In this document: positions 1-6,877 of the stretch, in pieces | Numbering within the stretch: position 1 is the first letter of the stretch | Layout: each line of letters opens with the position of its first letter | NCBI GenBank assembly: GCA_965662365.1 | Contig: CBFIHR010000074.1 | Span: forward strand, 1-22,217 | Origin: CAWVWD01 sp965662365 | GTDB lineage: Bacteria; Bacteroidota; Bacteroidia; Chitinophagales; Saprospiraceae | Direction of reading: 5' to 3' | Length of the DNA: 22,217 bases | The notes under the pieces: model-generated | What the model was told of the DNA's origin: nothing | Database searches by the model: none | Seen by the model: the letters and a program-made list of their open reading frames with translations, nothing else | Program-made: the position numbers and the translations under genes

Positions 1-645
1 GCTAAAAATGCAGAAACTGGTTGGACAACTGCAGCTGGGATGTATGTAGGACATTATATGGCTTGGATAGCTGCTGCGTTACTTTATGCGGTTTATTTAC
101 AATCTCCAGAAGCACAAGGTTTTTTAGCGGACAATATAGCACCTCCTGTCGCACCAGGTCCTTTAGCTTATAATGCTATTGGTATTTTTGGTATTATTGC
201 CGTCGTTATTGCTGGTTGGACAACCGCTAATCCAACGATTTATCGAGCAGGTCTTGCATTTCAAGCAATCATTCCTAAAGTATCTACTTTTTGGGTGACG
301 ATTTTAGCAGGAACAATTGCAACGATTGCGGGTTTATTTCCAGCTTTCGCCATGAAATTATTAGGATTTGTTGCCCTGTACGGATTTATCCTTGCACCTG
401 TGGGAGCAATCATTGTATTTGAACACTTCTTTGCGAAAAGGGCAGGCATTGTAAAAAACTATGCAGAAAAAGCTGGAATATCTTTCAATCTTTCAGTGTT
501 TTTAGCTTGGGCAATTAGTTTTGGTGTTTTTTATTTCATATCTGTGTCACAAGGTGTCTTTCTTTCTTTCGTGACACTACCAGCTTGGTTGAGTTGTGGC
601 GTACTTTTTTTAGTACTTAGTAAGTACTTACAGAAGAAAGTTTAA
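1..645 (+). CDS. NCS1-type nucleobase permease, 3' part (5' end outside window)
   Basis: An open frame runs from the first base to the stop at 643-645 with no stop codon, so this is the C-terminal part of a longer gene. The first internal ATG (40) lies inside a membrane protein and is unlikely to be the start. The visible ~214 residues contain about five or six hydrophobic helices. The segment with GWTTANPTIYRAG followed by FPAF and KLLGFVALYGF resembles the second half of purine/cytosine permease-like (NCS1) symporters, which import nucleobases or related compounds with a cation across the inner membrane. NCS1 proteins usually have 12 helices, so roughly half is missing. The substrate cannot be deduced. 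A strong intrinsic terminator follows 30 bp after the stop, so the gene ends its transcription unit. Assignment rests on remembered family resemblance; another APC-superfamily permease is possible. Confidence 0.75.
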   Translation, partial: AKNAETGWTTAAGMYVGHYMAWIAAALLYAVYLQSPEAQGFLADNIAPPVAPGPLAYNAIGIFGIIAVVIAGWTTANPTIYRAGLAFQAIIPKVSTFWVTILAGTIATIAGLFPAFAMKLLGFVALYGFILAPVGAIIVFEHFFAKRAGIVKNYAEKAGISFNLSVFLAWAISFGVFYFISVSQGVFLSFVTLPAWLSCGVLFLVLSKYLQKKV

Positions 646-677
646 GATTTAAAGTTCAATATAAAATTACTGTTTTT

Positions 678-710
678 TGAAGCATAGGTTACCTATGCTT
701 CATTTTTTTT
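678..710 (+). terminator. Intrinsic terminator after the permease gene
   Basis: An 11-bp perfect inverted repeat (GAAGCATAGGT at 679-689, ACCTATGCTTC at 691-701) is followed by a run of eight T (703-710). This is a textbook rho-independent terminator, placed 30 bp after the permease stop codon. Confidence 0.9.
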
Positions 711-902
711 TATAAAAGAAAATTAGTGAGAAGGTTAAATTAGTTATCAATAATCCAACAATCATTTTAGGATGGGAAGCATATAAAGTTGAATATAATA
801 GACAAAGCAGTACAGCACACTACAGGATAGATTACGAAATAATAAGGCGTAATATTGAACTGATAAAATACTCTTAATACTTAAAAGCGTGTTTTACCTA
901 TC
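711..902. other. Intergenic stretch before the IS, with a start-less open frame
   Basis: No gene can be supported here. The + strand has an open frame at 716-877 (about 53 codons, ending in TAA at 875-877). Its translation looks protein-like (it contains LGWEAYKVEYNRQ), but it has no ATG, GTG or TTG start. It may be the eroded 3' end of an older gene or a chance frame. The left end of the insertion sequence follows at 903. Confidence 0.3.
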
Positions 903-916
903 CAATAGTCCGTGAA
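903..916 (+). repeat. Left terminal inverted repeat of the IS
   Basis: CAATAGTCCGTGAA, a perfect reverse complement of 2245-2258. After one extra T, AAATTA also continues as in the right end, giving an imperfect repeat of about 20 bp. Confidence 0.88.
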
Positions 917-935
917 TAAATTATAAAAAAAGAGC

Positions 936-979
936 AGAGTTAGTAACTTAGAATTTCCTACAAAACTAAAACTAACTCT
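936..979 (+). promoter_or_regulatory. Inverted repeat directly upstream of the transposase start
   Basis: AGAGTTAGT (936-944) is exactly complementary to ACTAACTCT (971-979), with a 26-nt loop. The 3' arm ends five bases before the transposase ATG (985). A transcript entering from outside the IS would contain both arms and could mask the ribosome-binding region. Such protection against read-through expression is known for other IS elements (IS10, IS50). Here it is inferred from position only. Confidence 0.4.
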
Positions 980-984
980 ACCTT

Positions 985-2241
985 ATGAGTATAAAAAGAC
1001 TCACGGAACAAATATTAGAAAAAAAGCTGACTATTGGAAATATTGGAAAAGTGCAATATAAATTCATAGTACATTTATTTGATTTATGGTTACGAATTCA
1101 AGGTCGTCATAACTTTGTTAACTTATCAAGATATGGTAATTATAATGAACAAACGTATCGAAATCAATTCAGTAATGACTTTGATTTCATAGGTTTCAAT
1201 CAACAATTAGCTACAACCTACCTAAGTCAGCCGATACTTACATTTGACCCATTTCATATTTCAAAGAGTGGGAAATGTACCGTGGGAGTTGGTAAGTATT
1301 ATTCAGGTTGTAGAGGTGATTTAGAATGGGGATTAGAATTTGGAGGTATCGGAGCAGTAGATTTAAAAACCAAAACTGCCATACATGTAGGAGCTTTTCA
1401 AACATTAGATACGACAGCAGATAAGGACTTGGGAATGAACCGAACAGCGTATTATGCGAATCATTTGGTGAAGCATAAAGAAGCCCTACAAGAAATATCT
1501 AAGATAGTTGTTGCTGATTCGTATTTTGCAAAACAAGGATTTATTCAAACATTACAAAACTCAGGTTATGAGGTAATTACACGTTTAAGAAAAGATGCAC
1601 ATATTCGATATTTATATACAGGACAAAGAACAGGAAAGCCGGGAAGACCGAGACAATTTGATGGACAAATTAATCCACTTAATTTAAGAATGGATTATTT
1701 CAAATTGATTCATGATAGCGAGCAAGACGGTAATAATAAGACAAAAGGCATAAGGTGTAAAGCCTATGAAGCAACCATGAATGTAAAAGCATGGAAACAA
1801 AATGTAAAATTGGTAGTTGTTCACTATTTAGATAGTGAGGGAAATATCAAACGGTATCAACTCTTAGCAAGTACCGATATAGAAATGGAAGGTCAAGAAG
1901 TCAAAAAATCTTATAATTACAGGTTTCAATCTGAATTTGTTTTTAGAGATGGAAAACAGTTTACAGGTTTAAATCATTGTCAAGCGAGGTCAAGAGATAA
2001 ATTACATTTTCATATTAATACTTCTTTGACTATCGTTTCTTTGGCAAAAATTTGTCATCTAATACAAAAAAAGTATAAGAATATACAGGATAAACCTTTT
2101 TCGATGGCTAACTTCAAAACAAGTTATACCAATGGTTTTATCTTTAATCGAATTATTGAATGGTTTGGATTTAATCCAAACACGGCATTAATTAAATCTG
2201 TCCGTGAAAAAGTTATGTCAATTGGTAAAATTGCTGCTTAA
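985..2241 (+). CDS. IS4-family DDE transposase
   Basis: 418 residues, full length for this family. The protein catalyses cut-and-paste movement of the surrounding element. The catalytic triad can be placed: D88 in LTFDPFHI, D178 in VVADSYFAK, and E317 inside the IS4 signature Y-(2)-R-(3)-E-(6)-K (Y310, R313, E317, K324, in the YNYRFQSEFVFRDGK stretch). A glycine/arginine-rich insertion (GQRTGKPGRPRQFDG) lies between the second D and the E, as is common in the beta-strand insertion domain of IS4 transposases. The gene starts at ATG 985, about 70 bp inside the left end, and its stop lies four bases before the right terminal repeat. No frameshift or internal stop is visible, so it should be functional. 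The exact IS name cannot be given without a database. Confidence 0.92.
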   Translation: MSIKRLTEQILEKKLTIGNIGKVQYKFIVHLFDLWLRIQGRHNFVNLSRYGNYNEQTYRNQFSNDFDFIGFNQQLATTYLSQPILTFDPFHISKSGKCTVGVGKYYSGCRGDLEWGLEFGGIGAVDLKTKTAIHVGAFQTLDTTADKDLGMNRTAYYANHLVKHKEALQEISKIVVADSYFAKQGFIQTLQNSGYEVITRLRKDAHIRYLYTGQRTGKPGRPRQFDGQINPLNLRMDYFKLIHDSEQDGNNKTKGIRCKAYEATMNVKAWKQNVKLVVVHYLDSEGNIKRYQLLASTDIEMEGQEVKKSYNYRFQSEFVFRDGKQFTGLNHCQARSRDKLHFHINTSLTIVSLAKICHLIQKKYKNIQDKPFSMANFKTSYTNGFIFNRIIEWFGFNPNTALIKSVREKVMSIGKIAA

Positions 2242-2244
2242 TTT

Positions 2245-2258
2245 TTCACGGACTATTG
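2245..2258 (-). repeat. Right terminal inverted repeat of the IS
   Basis: TTCACGGACTATTG, a perfect reverse complement of 903-916. It starts four bases after the transposase stop codon. Confidence 0.88.
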
Positions 2259-2417
2259 TCCTGATATTGCGTCGTTTTTTCTAACTTTTAACCGTAGTAT
2301 TTATATTTTTATGAATTGTATAAATGAGACCTTATGAAAAAAGTCTGATCGGTTCTTAATATCAAAAAGCAGCCGCTACTAAATTTAATAAGGACATTAT
2401 TAGAGAGAATTAAAAAG

Positions 2418-3530
2418 ATGAAACTGAATAGATTATTATATTTATTATTATTGTCCTTGATGAGTTGTCAGAATTATCACTTAGATCAGGTCAATTATGA
2501 GCATCCTATAGCTTATCAACCAGAAGTTTATGTCTGTTATAAAACAAATCAACCGCTGATTATTGATGGAAAATTAGACGAAGCGATTTGGCGAAAAACC
2601 TTACCGACTAATGATTTTATGGATATTCAAGGGGATTTAAAACCAAAGCCAGTTTTTCGATCGAATGTAAAAATGTTGTGGGACGACGACTATTTTTATT
2701 TTGGTGCTTATATGGAAGAGCCGCATATTTGGGCAAAATTGACGGAACGTGATGCTGTGATTTTTTATGATAATGATTTTGAAATTTTCCTTGATCCTGA
2801 CGGTGATACACACAATTATTATGAGTTTGAAATGAATGCGTTGAATACCGTTTGGGATTTGTTGCTGCTGCGACCTTATCGGGAAGATGGAGCGCCGAAA
2901 GTTTTGGATTCTTGGGATATTCAGGGCTTAAAATCGGCAGTTCATATCAACGGAACGCTTAATAACCCAATGGATATTGATAGTTTTTGGATGGTCGAAG
3001 TGGCGATTCCGTGGAAGGTTTTGGAGGAAATGACTCCTCGAAATTATATGCCTAAAGATAGTGTGCAGTGGCGAGTGAATTTTTCTCGTGTGAATTGGCA
3101 AATGGATTTTTCGGATGGTACTTACGAGAAGCAAAAAGATGAAAACGGAAAGCGTTTGCCGGAGGAAAACTGGGTTTGGTCGCCACAAGGTTATATTGCG
3201 ATGCACGCACCCGAAACTTGGGGTTTTGTGCAGTTTTCAGAAATTATCGCAGGTCAAGGTGAAGTCGAGTTTTATCATTCGCCTAACGAAAAAATAAAAT
3301 GGGCTTTACGCCAACTATATTATCAACAACGCCAATATTTCAATAAGAATAAACGCTATGCAGACAATTTAAAATATTTGACTTTACCAATTGTGGCGCT
3401 TGAAAATTATCAATTTGAGCCAAAATTATTAATGACTTTCAAGGGGTATGAGCTTATTGCGAAAAGTGTTGATGGAAAAGGAAACTGGATACTTCAAGAA
3501 GATGGAAAAATAAAATTAGACACGGATTAA
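2418..3530 (+). CDS. CBM9-like carbohydrate-binding lipoprotein
   Basis: 370 residues. The N-terminus (MKLNRLLYLLLLSLMSC) is a lipoprotein signal with lipobox LMSC, so the mature protein is probably anchored in the outer membrane or periplasm. From about residue 45 to 265 it resembles family 9 carbohydrate-binding modules as used in Bacteroidota outer-membrane proteins. It has the typical opening (PLIIDGKLDEAIWRK), the strand with WDDDYFYFGAYMEEP, the DNDFEIFLDPDGD turn, and the WRVNFSRV/WVWSPQG closing region. These modules bind sugars or glycan ends and are often linked to glycan breakdown. The gene directly follows the IS right flank and is 42 bp upstream of a glycoside-hydrolase-like lipoprotein gene on the same strand, so the two probably form an operon. 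The ligand is unknown. Confidence 0.85.
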   Translation: MKLNRLLYLLLLSLMSCQNYHLDQVNYEHPIAYQPEVYVCYKTNQPLIIDGKLDEAIWRKTLPTNDFMDIQGDLKPKPVFRSNVKMLWDDDYFYFGAYMEEPHIWAKLTERDAVIFYDNDFEIFLDPDGDTHNYYEFEMNALNTVWDLLLLRPYREDGAPKVLDSWDIQGLKSAVHINGTLNNPMDIDSFWMVEVAIPWKVLEEMTPRNYMPKDSVQWRVNFSRVNWQMDFSDGTYEKQKDENGKRLPEENWVWSPQGYIAMHAPETWGFVQFSEIIAGQGEVEFYHSPNEKIKWALRQLYYQQRQYFNKNKRYADNLKYLTLPIVALENYQFEPKLLMTFKGYELIAKSVDGKGNWILQEDGKIKLDTD

Positions 3531-3557
3531 CACAGATTTCACAGATTTATTATCTGT
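3520..3557 (+). repeat. ACACGGATTA-type degenerate tandem repeat between two lipoprotein genes
   Basis: About three imperfect ~10-bp copies in a row (ACACGGATTA, ACACAGATTT, CACAGATTT) straddle the stop codon of the CBM9-like gene. The last copy flows into a small hairpin (ACAGAT 3541-3546, ATCTGT 3552-3557). From memory, arrays of this motif are scattered in intergenic spaces of many Bacteroidota and other environmental bacteria. No function is assigned. Confidence 0.5.
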
Positions 3558-3572
3558 ATCAAAACTAGAATT

Positions 3573-4697
3573 ATGAATAAAAGAACTTTTATAAAAACAG
3601 CCTTTACTTTAGCCGCTGGAAGTACGCTTTTGGGGTGTAATCCAACGAAAGAATTGAGTAAAAAAGCATCAAATTTACCCGATAATTGGGTTTGGTTGCG
3701 ACCAGATTTAAGAAATACAGATGATGATTGGAAACGGATTTTTGAACGGATAAAATCAATGGGAATTGATGCGGTTTTGCCACAGATTTATGGTAGCAAT
3801 GAAACGCTTTTTGATCATCCGATTTTGCCTGTAAAAGAGCGTTGGCTGGAGCGAATTATTCCGCTGGCACACTCAGCAGGTCTGGAAGTTCACGCTTGGA
3901 TGTGGACGATGATTTTGAATAATCCGACCTTGATTGAGAAAAACCCGCATTGGTTTTCTGTCAATCGAAATGGCGAACCAGCACATACAAATCCTGCTTA
4001 TGTTGGTTATTATAAATTCATGTGTCCGTGCAATGAAGAGGTAGCGGAGTTTGTAGCAGGAAACGTAGAAGCCTTGGCAAAAATCGAGGATTTAGATGGT
4101 ATTCACTTGGATTATGTGCGTCAGCCGGATGTGATTTTGGCGGAAGCCTTGCAGCCTAAATACAACATTGTACAAGATAAAGAGTATCCGCAGTACGATT
4201 ATCCGTATTCTGAAAATTGTAGAAATCAGTTTAAGGAAAAACATGGAATTGACCCGATGGATCTGGGGGACGAAGCTCCGAATCATGCCGCTTGGCGACA
4301 ATTTCGATATGATGCTGTTTCTAATATTGTAAATAATTACTGTGTGCCAATGGCTCGAAAATATGATAAAACCATTACGGCTGCGGTCTTTCCGAATTGG
4401 GAAAGTGTGCGTCAAGAATGGCACAAATGGGATTTAGATGCTTTTTTACCGATGTTGTATCAAGGATTTTATAATGAAGATATTAATTGGATTGGTGAAC
4501 AGGTGAAACAAGCGAAAGCTCGTTTGAAAACTGCGAAAAATGAAAAGCCAGTTTTTAGTGGTTTGTATATGCCAGATTTGCCGACGGTTGACGATGTGAA
4601 AAAAGCTATTGAAGTTGCGAAAGCAAATGGTGCGAAAGGTGTTGCTTTTTTTGAATATGGCGGCTTAAAAGATTCGTTTTTGGACGTTCTAAAGTAA
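3573..4697 (+). CDS. GHL10/COG1649-type glycoside-hydrolase-like lipoprotein
   Basis: 374 residues. The N-terminus (MNKRTFIKTAFTLAAGSTLL followed by GC) combines an RTFIKTAF motif, often seen in Tat-type leaders of Bacteroidota, with a lipobox-like LLGC. It is therefore probably an exported lipoprotein. The rest resembles a (beta/alpha)8 barrel of the YngK/GHL10 group: WVWLRPDLRN near the start, VHAWMWTMILNN, the active-site-like strand DGIHLDYVRQP (D175, H178, D180), then ITAAVFPNW, DAFLPMLYQGF and GVAFFEYGGL as later strands. Related proteins are thought to act on polysaccharides or peptidoglycan-derived glycans, but most lack a measured substrate. With the CBM9-like gene 42 bp upstream it makes a plausible two-gene glycan-processing unit. 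No strong terminator follows; only a weak TTACT/AGTAA hairpin near 4729. Confidence 0.83.
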   Translation: MNKRTFIKTAFTLAAGSTLLGCNPTKELSKKASNLPDNWVWLRPDLRNTDDDWKRIFERIKSMGIDAVLPQIYGSNETLFDHPILPVKERWLERIIPLAHSAGLEVHAWMWTMILNNPTLIEKNPHWFSVNRNGEPAHTNPAYVGYYKFMCPCNEEVAEFVAGNVEALAKIEDLDGIHLDYVRQPDVILAEALQPKYNIVQDKEYPQYDYPYSENCRNQFKEKHGIDPMDLGDEAPNHAAWRQFRYDAVSNIVNNYCVPMARKYDKTITAAVFPNWESVRQEWHKWDLDAFLPMLYQGFYNEDINWIGEQVKQAKARLKTAKNEKPVFSGLYMPDLPTVDDVKKAIEVAKANGAKGVAFFEYGGLKDSFLDVLK

Positions 4698-4774
4698 GTT
4701 TTATCGAAGCATAGGCATTACTTTTTAGTAAGATTCTTTATTCTTTAGCGTTCTCTACGAAAAAAAATGGCACT

Positions 4775-4806
4775 TTTGCCGTTGAATAAAAAAATGAGTA
4801 GATTTG
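4775..4806 (+). promoter_or_regulatory. Bacteroidota-type promoter of the acyltransferase gene
   Basis: TTTG (4775-4778), a 20-nt spacer and TAGATTTG (4799-4806) match the Bacteroidota housekeeping consensus (-33 TTTG, -7 TAnnTTTG). Transcription would start near 4812, about 45 nt before the ATG at 4857. It is the only match to this consensus that I found in the intergenic regions. Confidence 0.6.
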
Positions 4807-4856
4807 AATTGACTAACATTAACGCTTAAAATTCACCAATTCAAAATCGTCAACAG

Positions 4857-6041
4857 ATGACCAATATAGCCTTACAACGAACCAATATTCGAGAATTATC
4901 CAATGAAGAAATTCAGCAATTAATTGATAAAAATAAAAAGATTTACACCCAATTTTATGATGCGGCTTACACCGATAGCATGGAAAATAATCTTTTTAAA
5001 TTACTAAATGAAGTTTATTTTCGAGCAAAGTTGGTCAATTTTGAAGATTATCCCGAACCGATGACTAACAATAAGCCGCTGATTTTTATCAGTAATCATT
5101 CGGGCATGTCTTTTCCGTGGGATGCGATGGTTTTTGGTGCCGTATTGTATAATAACAGTAAAAAAGATGGTCGGCCTTCGATTCGGCCATTATCTGCTCC
5201 GATGTTGTCTGAAACTTATTTGATGAGTCCGTATATGATTCCGTATATGTGGAAACGTGTCGGCGGAATAGATGCGACCTCCTTGAATTTTGAAACCTTG
5301 ATGCACTTCAACGAAGCGGATGTTTTGATTTATCCAGAAGGTGTGCCAGGTATCGGAAAAGGCTTCAATCGTCGATATCAATTGCAGCGTTTTTCATCGT
5401 CATTTGTGCGTATGAGTTTGAAACACAAGACAGATGTAATTCCAGTTTGTACCATTAATGCAGAGTATGTTAACCCATACAGTTATCGTTCGAAATGGAT
5501 AAATAAATTAGTCAATAAAATCGGTATTCCGTTTTTTCCATTAGGAATTTTGACGATTTTGATGTTTTTACAACCGTGGATCTTTTACTTTGGCTTGCCA
5601 GCTAATTTAATTTATGTACGAGGCAGACGCATCAAGCCGTACTTGATGACAGATAAAGATTTTGAGGATTTGACCATGGAGGAACTCCGAGCAATTACCG
5701 AAAAAGTCAAACAAGAAATGCAAGTACAACTCACTGAAGCTGCCGAAAAATACGGACAACAACCCTACAAATGGGGCGAATTATTCAAAGCACAATTGAA
5801 AAAAATCAATCGTTTCTGGTTCTTTTTACCCATGTTTTGGCCGTTTTTATTTGCAGAACATGAGCGTCAATACAAGCAATTTCAAAAAGACGGCACACCT
5901 GTCAATATGAATTTTAGCTTCTCTGGTTTTCTTTGGATTTTGGTACGTCATGCCTTTTCGTTTTTCTACTTTTTACCAATTATCGGTTGGATTCCGTTGT
6001 TAATTCGAGGGTATAGAAAAAGAGGTTGGAAAGATGAGTAG
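4857..6041 (+). CDS. Membrane-associated lysophospholipid acyltransferase (PlsC/MGAT-like)
   Basis: 394 residues. Proteins of this superfamily transfer an acyl chain to a glycerolipid acceptor at the inner membrane. The acceptor-site histidine lies in NHSGMSFPWDAM (H81, D89). The spacing is HX7D, longer than the HX4D of classical PlsC and closer to the MGAT-like branch. The second block, YPEGVPGIGKGFNRRYQLQRF (E161) followed by VIPVCTINAEY, is also typical of that branch. Hydrophobic stretches at about residues 230-255 and 360-383 suggest membrane attachment, and the C-terminus is basic. The gene stands alone with its own promoter at 4775-4806. It is the last chromosomal-type gene before the cassette array. 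The substrate is not predictable. Confidence 0.8.
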   Translation: MTNIALQRTNIRELSNEEIQQLIDKNKKIYTQFYDAAYTDSMENNLFKLLNEVYFRAKLVNFEDYPEPMTNNKPLIFISNHSGMSFPWDAMVFGAVLYNNSKKDGRPSIRPLSAPMLSETYLMSPYMIPYMWKRVGGIDATSLNFETLMHFNEADVLIYPEGVPGIGKGFNRRYQLQRFSSSFVRMSLKHKTDVIPVCTINAEYVNPYSYRSKWINKLVNKIGIPFFPLGILTILMFLQPWIFYFGLPANLIYVRGRRIKPYLMTDKDFEDLTMEELRAITEKVKQEMQVQLTEAAEKYGQQPYKWGELFKAQLKKINRFWFFLPMFWPFLFAEHERQYKQFQKDGTPVNMNFSFSGFLWILVRHAFSFFYFLPIIGWIPLLIRGYRKRGWKDE

Positions 6042-6143
6042 TTTTGACTTTTCTGTCAATTTTCACAATATGACTTTCGTGTTTTTAGATCTGCTATTTA
6101 TAAAAAAATTATCAATCAATTAAGTCTGATTGTCTTAAATAAA

Positions 6144-6203
6144 TTTAACACGCAGATATAAATAGGATATCGGTGATATTACCGATATGCCGATGTTGGC
6201 GGT
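6144..6203 (+). repeat. attC-like site a, atypical left boundary of the cassette array
   Basis: The right half (TATGCCGATG then TTGGCGG) closely parallels the right half of the other sites (TATGCAGACG then TTGGCGG), so a crossover point G6195^T6196 can be assigned. A central hairpin (ATATCGGT 6167-6174, ACCGATAT 6181-6188) could be the apical stem. The left arm is not recognisable: the nearest AAC is at 6147-6149 and no inner arm pairs. It may be a decayed site of a lost cassette or a different kind of insertion point such as attI. No integrase gene lies beside it. Confidence 0.45.
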
Positions 6204-6221
6204 CACTAAAAAAACAAACCA

Positions 6222-6449
6222 ATGGAAGATACTTTAAAAAACAAAAAATTCAATTATCAATTATCCGTAATAAGTCTATTATTAGAAAACAATGCTTTAA
6301 TAGAATCGGTTGCAGATTTAATCATCAAAACATCATCAAAGAATAATGAAAATTACCAAAAAGAGCTTTTTGATTTTTTTAATATAAAAATTGAAGAAAA
6401 TAGGGAAAATGCTATTAAACCTCTTTTAACCGATGAGGCAAACGATTAA
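6222..6449 (+). CDS. Small protein of unknown function, cassette C1
   Basis: 75 residues, soluble by appearance, with no signal peptide or membrane segment. It is rich in Lys, Asn and Glu. The N-terminal half (NYQLSVISLLLENNALIESVADLIIK) is likely helical and could form a small helical bundle. The ATG lies only 26 bases after the predicted cassette crossover (6195/6196), the short leader typical of simple integron cassettes. It is preceded by an A-rich stretch (ACTAAAAAAACAAACC) that may serve translation initiation in this phylum. I do not recognise the family. A short minus-strand frame (6415-6576) overlaps its 3' end by 35 bp. Its C1 position suggests it would be the first cassette read from any promoter to the left. 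Confidence 0.6.
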   Translation: MEDTLKNKKFNYQLSVISLLLENNALIESVADLIIKTSSKNNENYQKELFDFFNIKIEENRENAIKPLLTDEAND

Positions 6450-6576
6450 TTTTATTGACTAAATCATTTCCATCAATAGTATTAATCATCTGATTTTTAA
6501 CTTTCTTTATTAGAATTACAATTAGAAAAATTAAAACAATCTGAAAAATTAGAATAATGTAAATTAGATAAATCAT
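6415..6576 (-). CDS. Possible 53-aa single-span membrane peptide on the opposite strand, cassette C1
   Basis: A minus-strand frame starts at ATG 6574-6576 and ends at 6415-6417. The product begins MIYLIYIILIFQIVLIFLIV, one long hydrophobic helix, followed by a basic stretch (KKVKNQ) and a short polar tail. The start is preceded on its own strand by an A-rich segment (ATTAAAAAAAC). It converges on the C1 plus-strand gene and overlaps its end by 35 bp. A hydrophobic stretch can arise by chance in AT-rich DNA (ATT/TTA codons), so this is a weak call. If real, it could be a type I toxin-like or accessory membrane peptide. Confidence 0.3.
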   Translation of the reverse strand: MIYLIYIILIFQIVLIFLIVILIKKVKNQMINTIDGNDLVNKINRLPHRLKEV

Positions 6577-6617
6577 GTTTTTTTAATATTTATTACGTTA
6601 AAAAATAAATAAAGCAA

Positions 6618-6690
6618 ACCGCCAACAAAAGCAACATCGTCCATGCCACCTAAACGGACGGCACGGCAGTTGTTGCAGATATTGGGTATC
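6618..6690 (+). repeat. attC-like site b, end of cassette C1
   Basis: The left outer arm is ACCGCCAAC (6618-6626). The inner stem pairs GCAACA (6631-6636) with TGTTGC (6671-6676). After a mismatch and an unpaired T (6640) the apical part pairs TGCC (6644-6647) with GGCA (6660-6663). The right outer arm is TTGGGTATC (6682-6690) and belongs to C2. The base before TT is A6681 where the other sites have G, so the crossover position is altered. The left arm pairs with the start of C1 (TTGGCGGT, 6196-6203), not with its own right arm. Confidence 0.7.
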
Positions 6691-6877
6691 ACTAAAAAAA
6701 GAAAAACGAAAAAATCGAAAAACAGAAAACTGACCCAAAATTTGAAAAGGGCAATTCTTCACGATTAGTGACCAATTCTCGAAAAGTAATTTTTCTAAGG
6801 TTAGTGAAAACCAACGGTAGTAATTCCCAAAACTACCCAAAATAAAAGCGGGAGTAACTAATTTTAATTTTTTAACA
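6691..6877 (+). promoter_or_regulatory. Long conserved leader of cassette C2 with a candidate pseudoknot
   Basis: This ~187-nt untranslated leader is, by eye, about 85% identical to the leader of C4 (12203-12391), although the downstream proteins differ. A shared core holds two CAATTCT copies around a TCAC/GTGA mini-hairpin. Near the 3' end, GGTAGT (6816-6821) can pair with ACTACC (6832-6837). The enclosed ATTCCC (6823-6828) can pair with GGGAGT (6850-6855, one G-U). The A-rich linker 6838-6849 would form the third loop of an H-type pseudoknot ending 22 nt before the ATG. A promoter is expected here, but no TAnnTTTG match was seen. Confidence 0.45.

Larger units (their letters stand above)
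903..2258 (+). mobile_element. IS4-family insertion sequence, complete
   Basis: About 1.36 kb bounded by a perfect 14-bp terminal inverted repeat: CAATAGTCCGTGAA at 903-916 and its reverse complement at 2245-2258. One DDE transposase gene fills the element. Terminal repeats and transposase are both intact, so the element may still be active. The flanks just outside (ending at 902 and starting at 2259) show no obvious direct repeat of the 9-12 bp that IS4-type elements usually produce. Either the target duplication has decayed, a rearrangement separated the flanks, or the true ends differ by a few bases. Outside the 14 bp the similarity stops at once, which supports these ends. Confidence 0.9.

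Noticed and set aside
716..877. Open frame of 53 codons before the IS with a protein-like translation
   Set aside because: No usable start codon and no recognised similarity; described only as part of the intergenic stretch.
4711..4720. GAAGCATAGG after the GHL10-like gene, the same ten bases as the terminator arm at 679
   Set aside because: The second arm is missing here, so it is not a terminator; most likely coincidence or a worn copy.
6598..6840. Minus-strand frame of 80 codons through site b and the C2 leader
   Set aside because: It only reads the recombination site and the conserved noncoding leader; the same happens at 12074-12274, 17174-17515 and 21403-21612, so it reflects site sequence, not genes.
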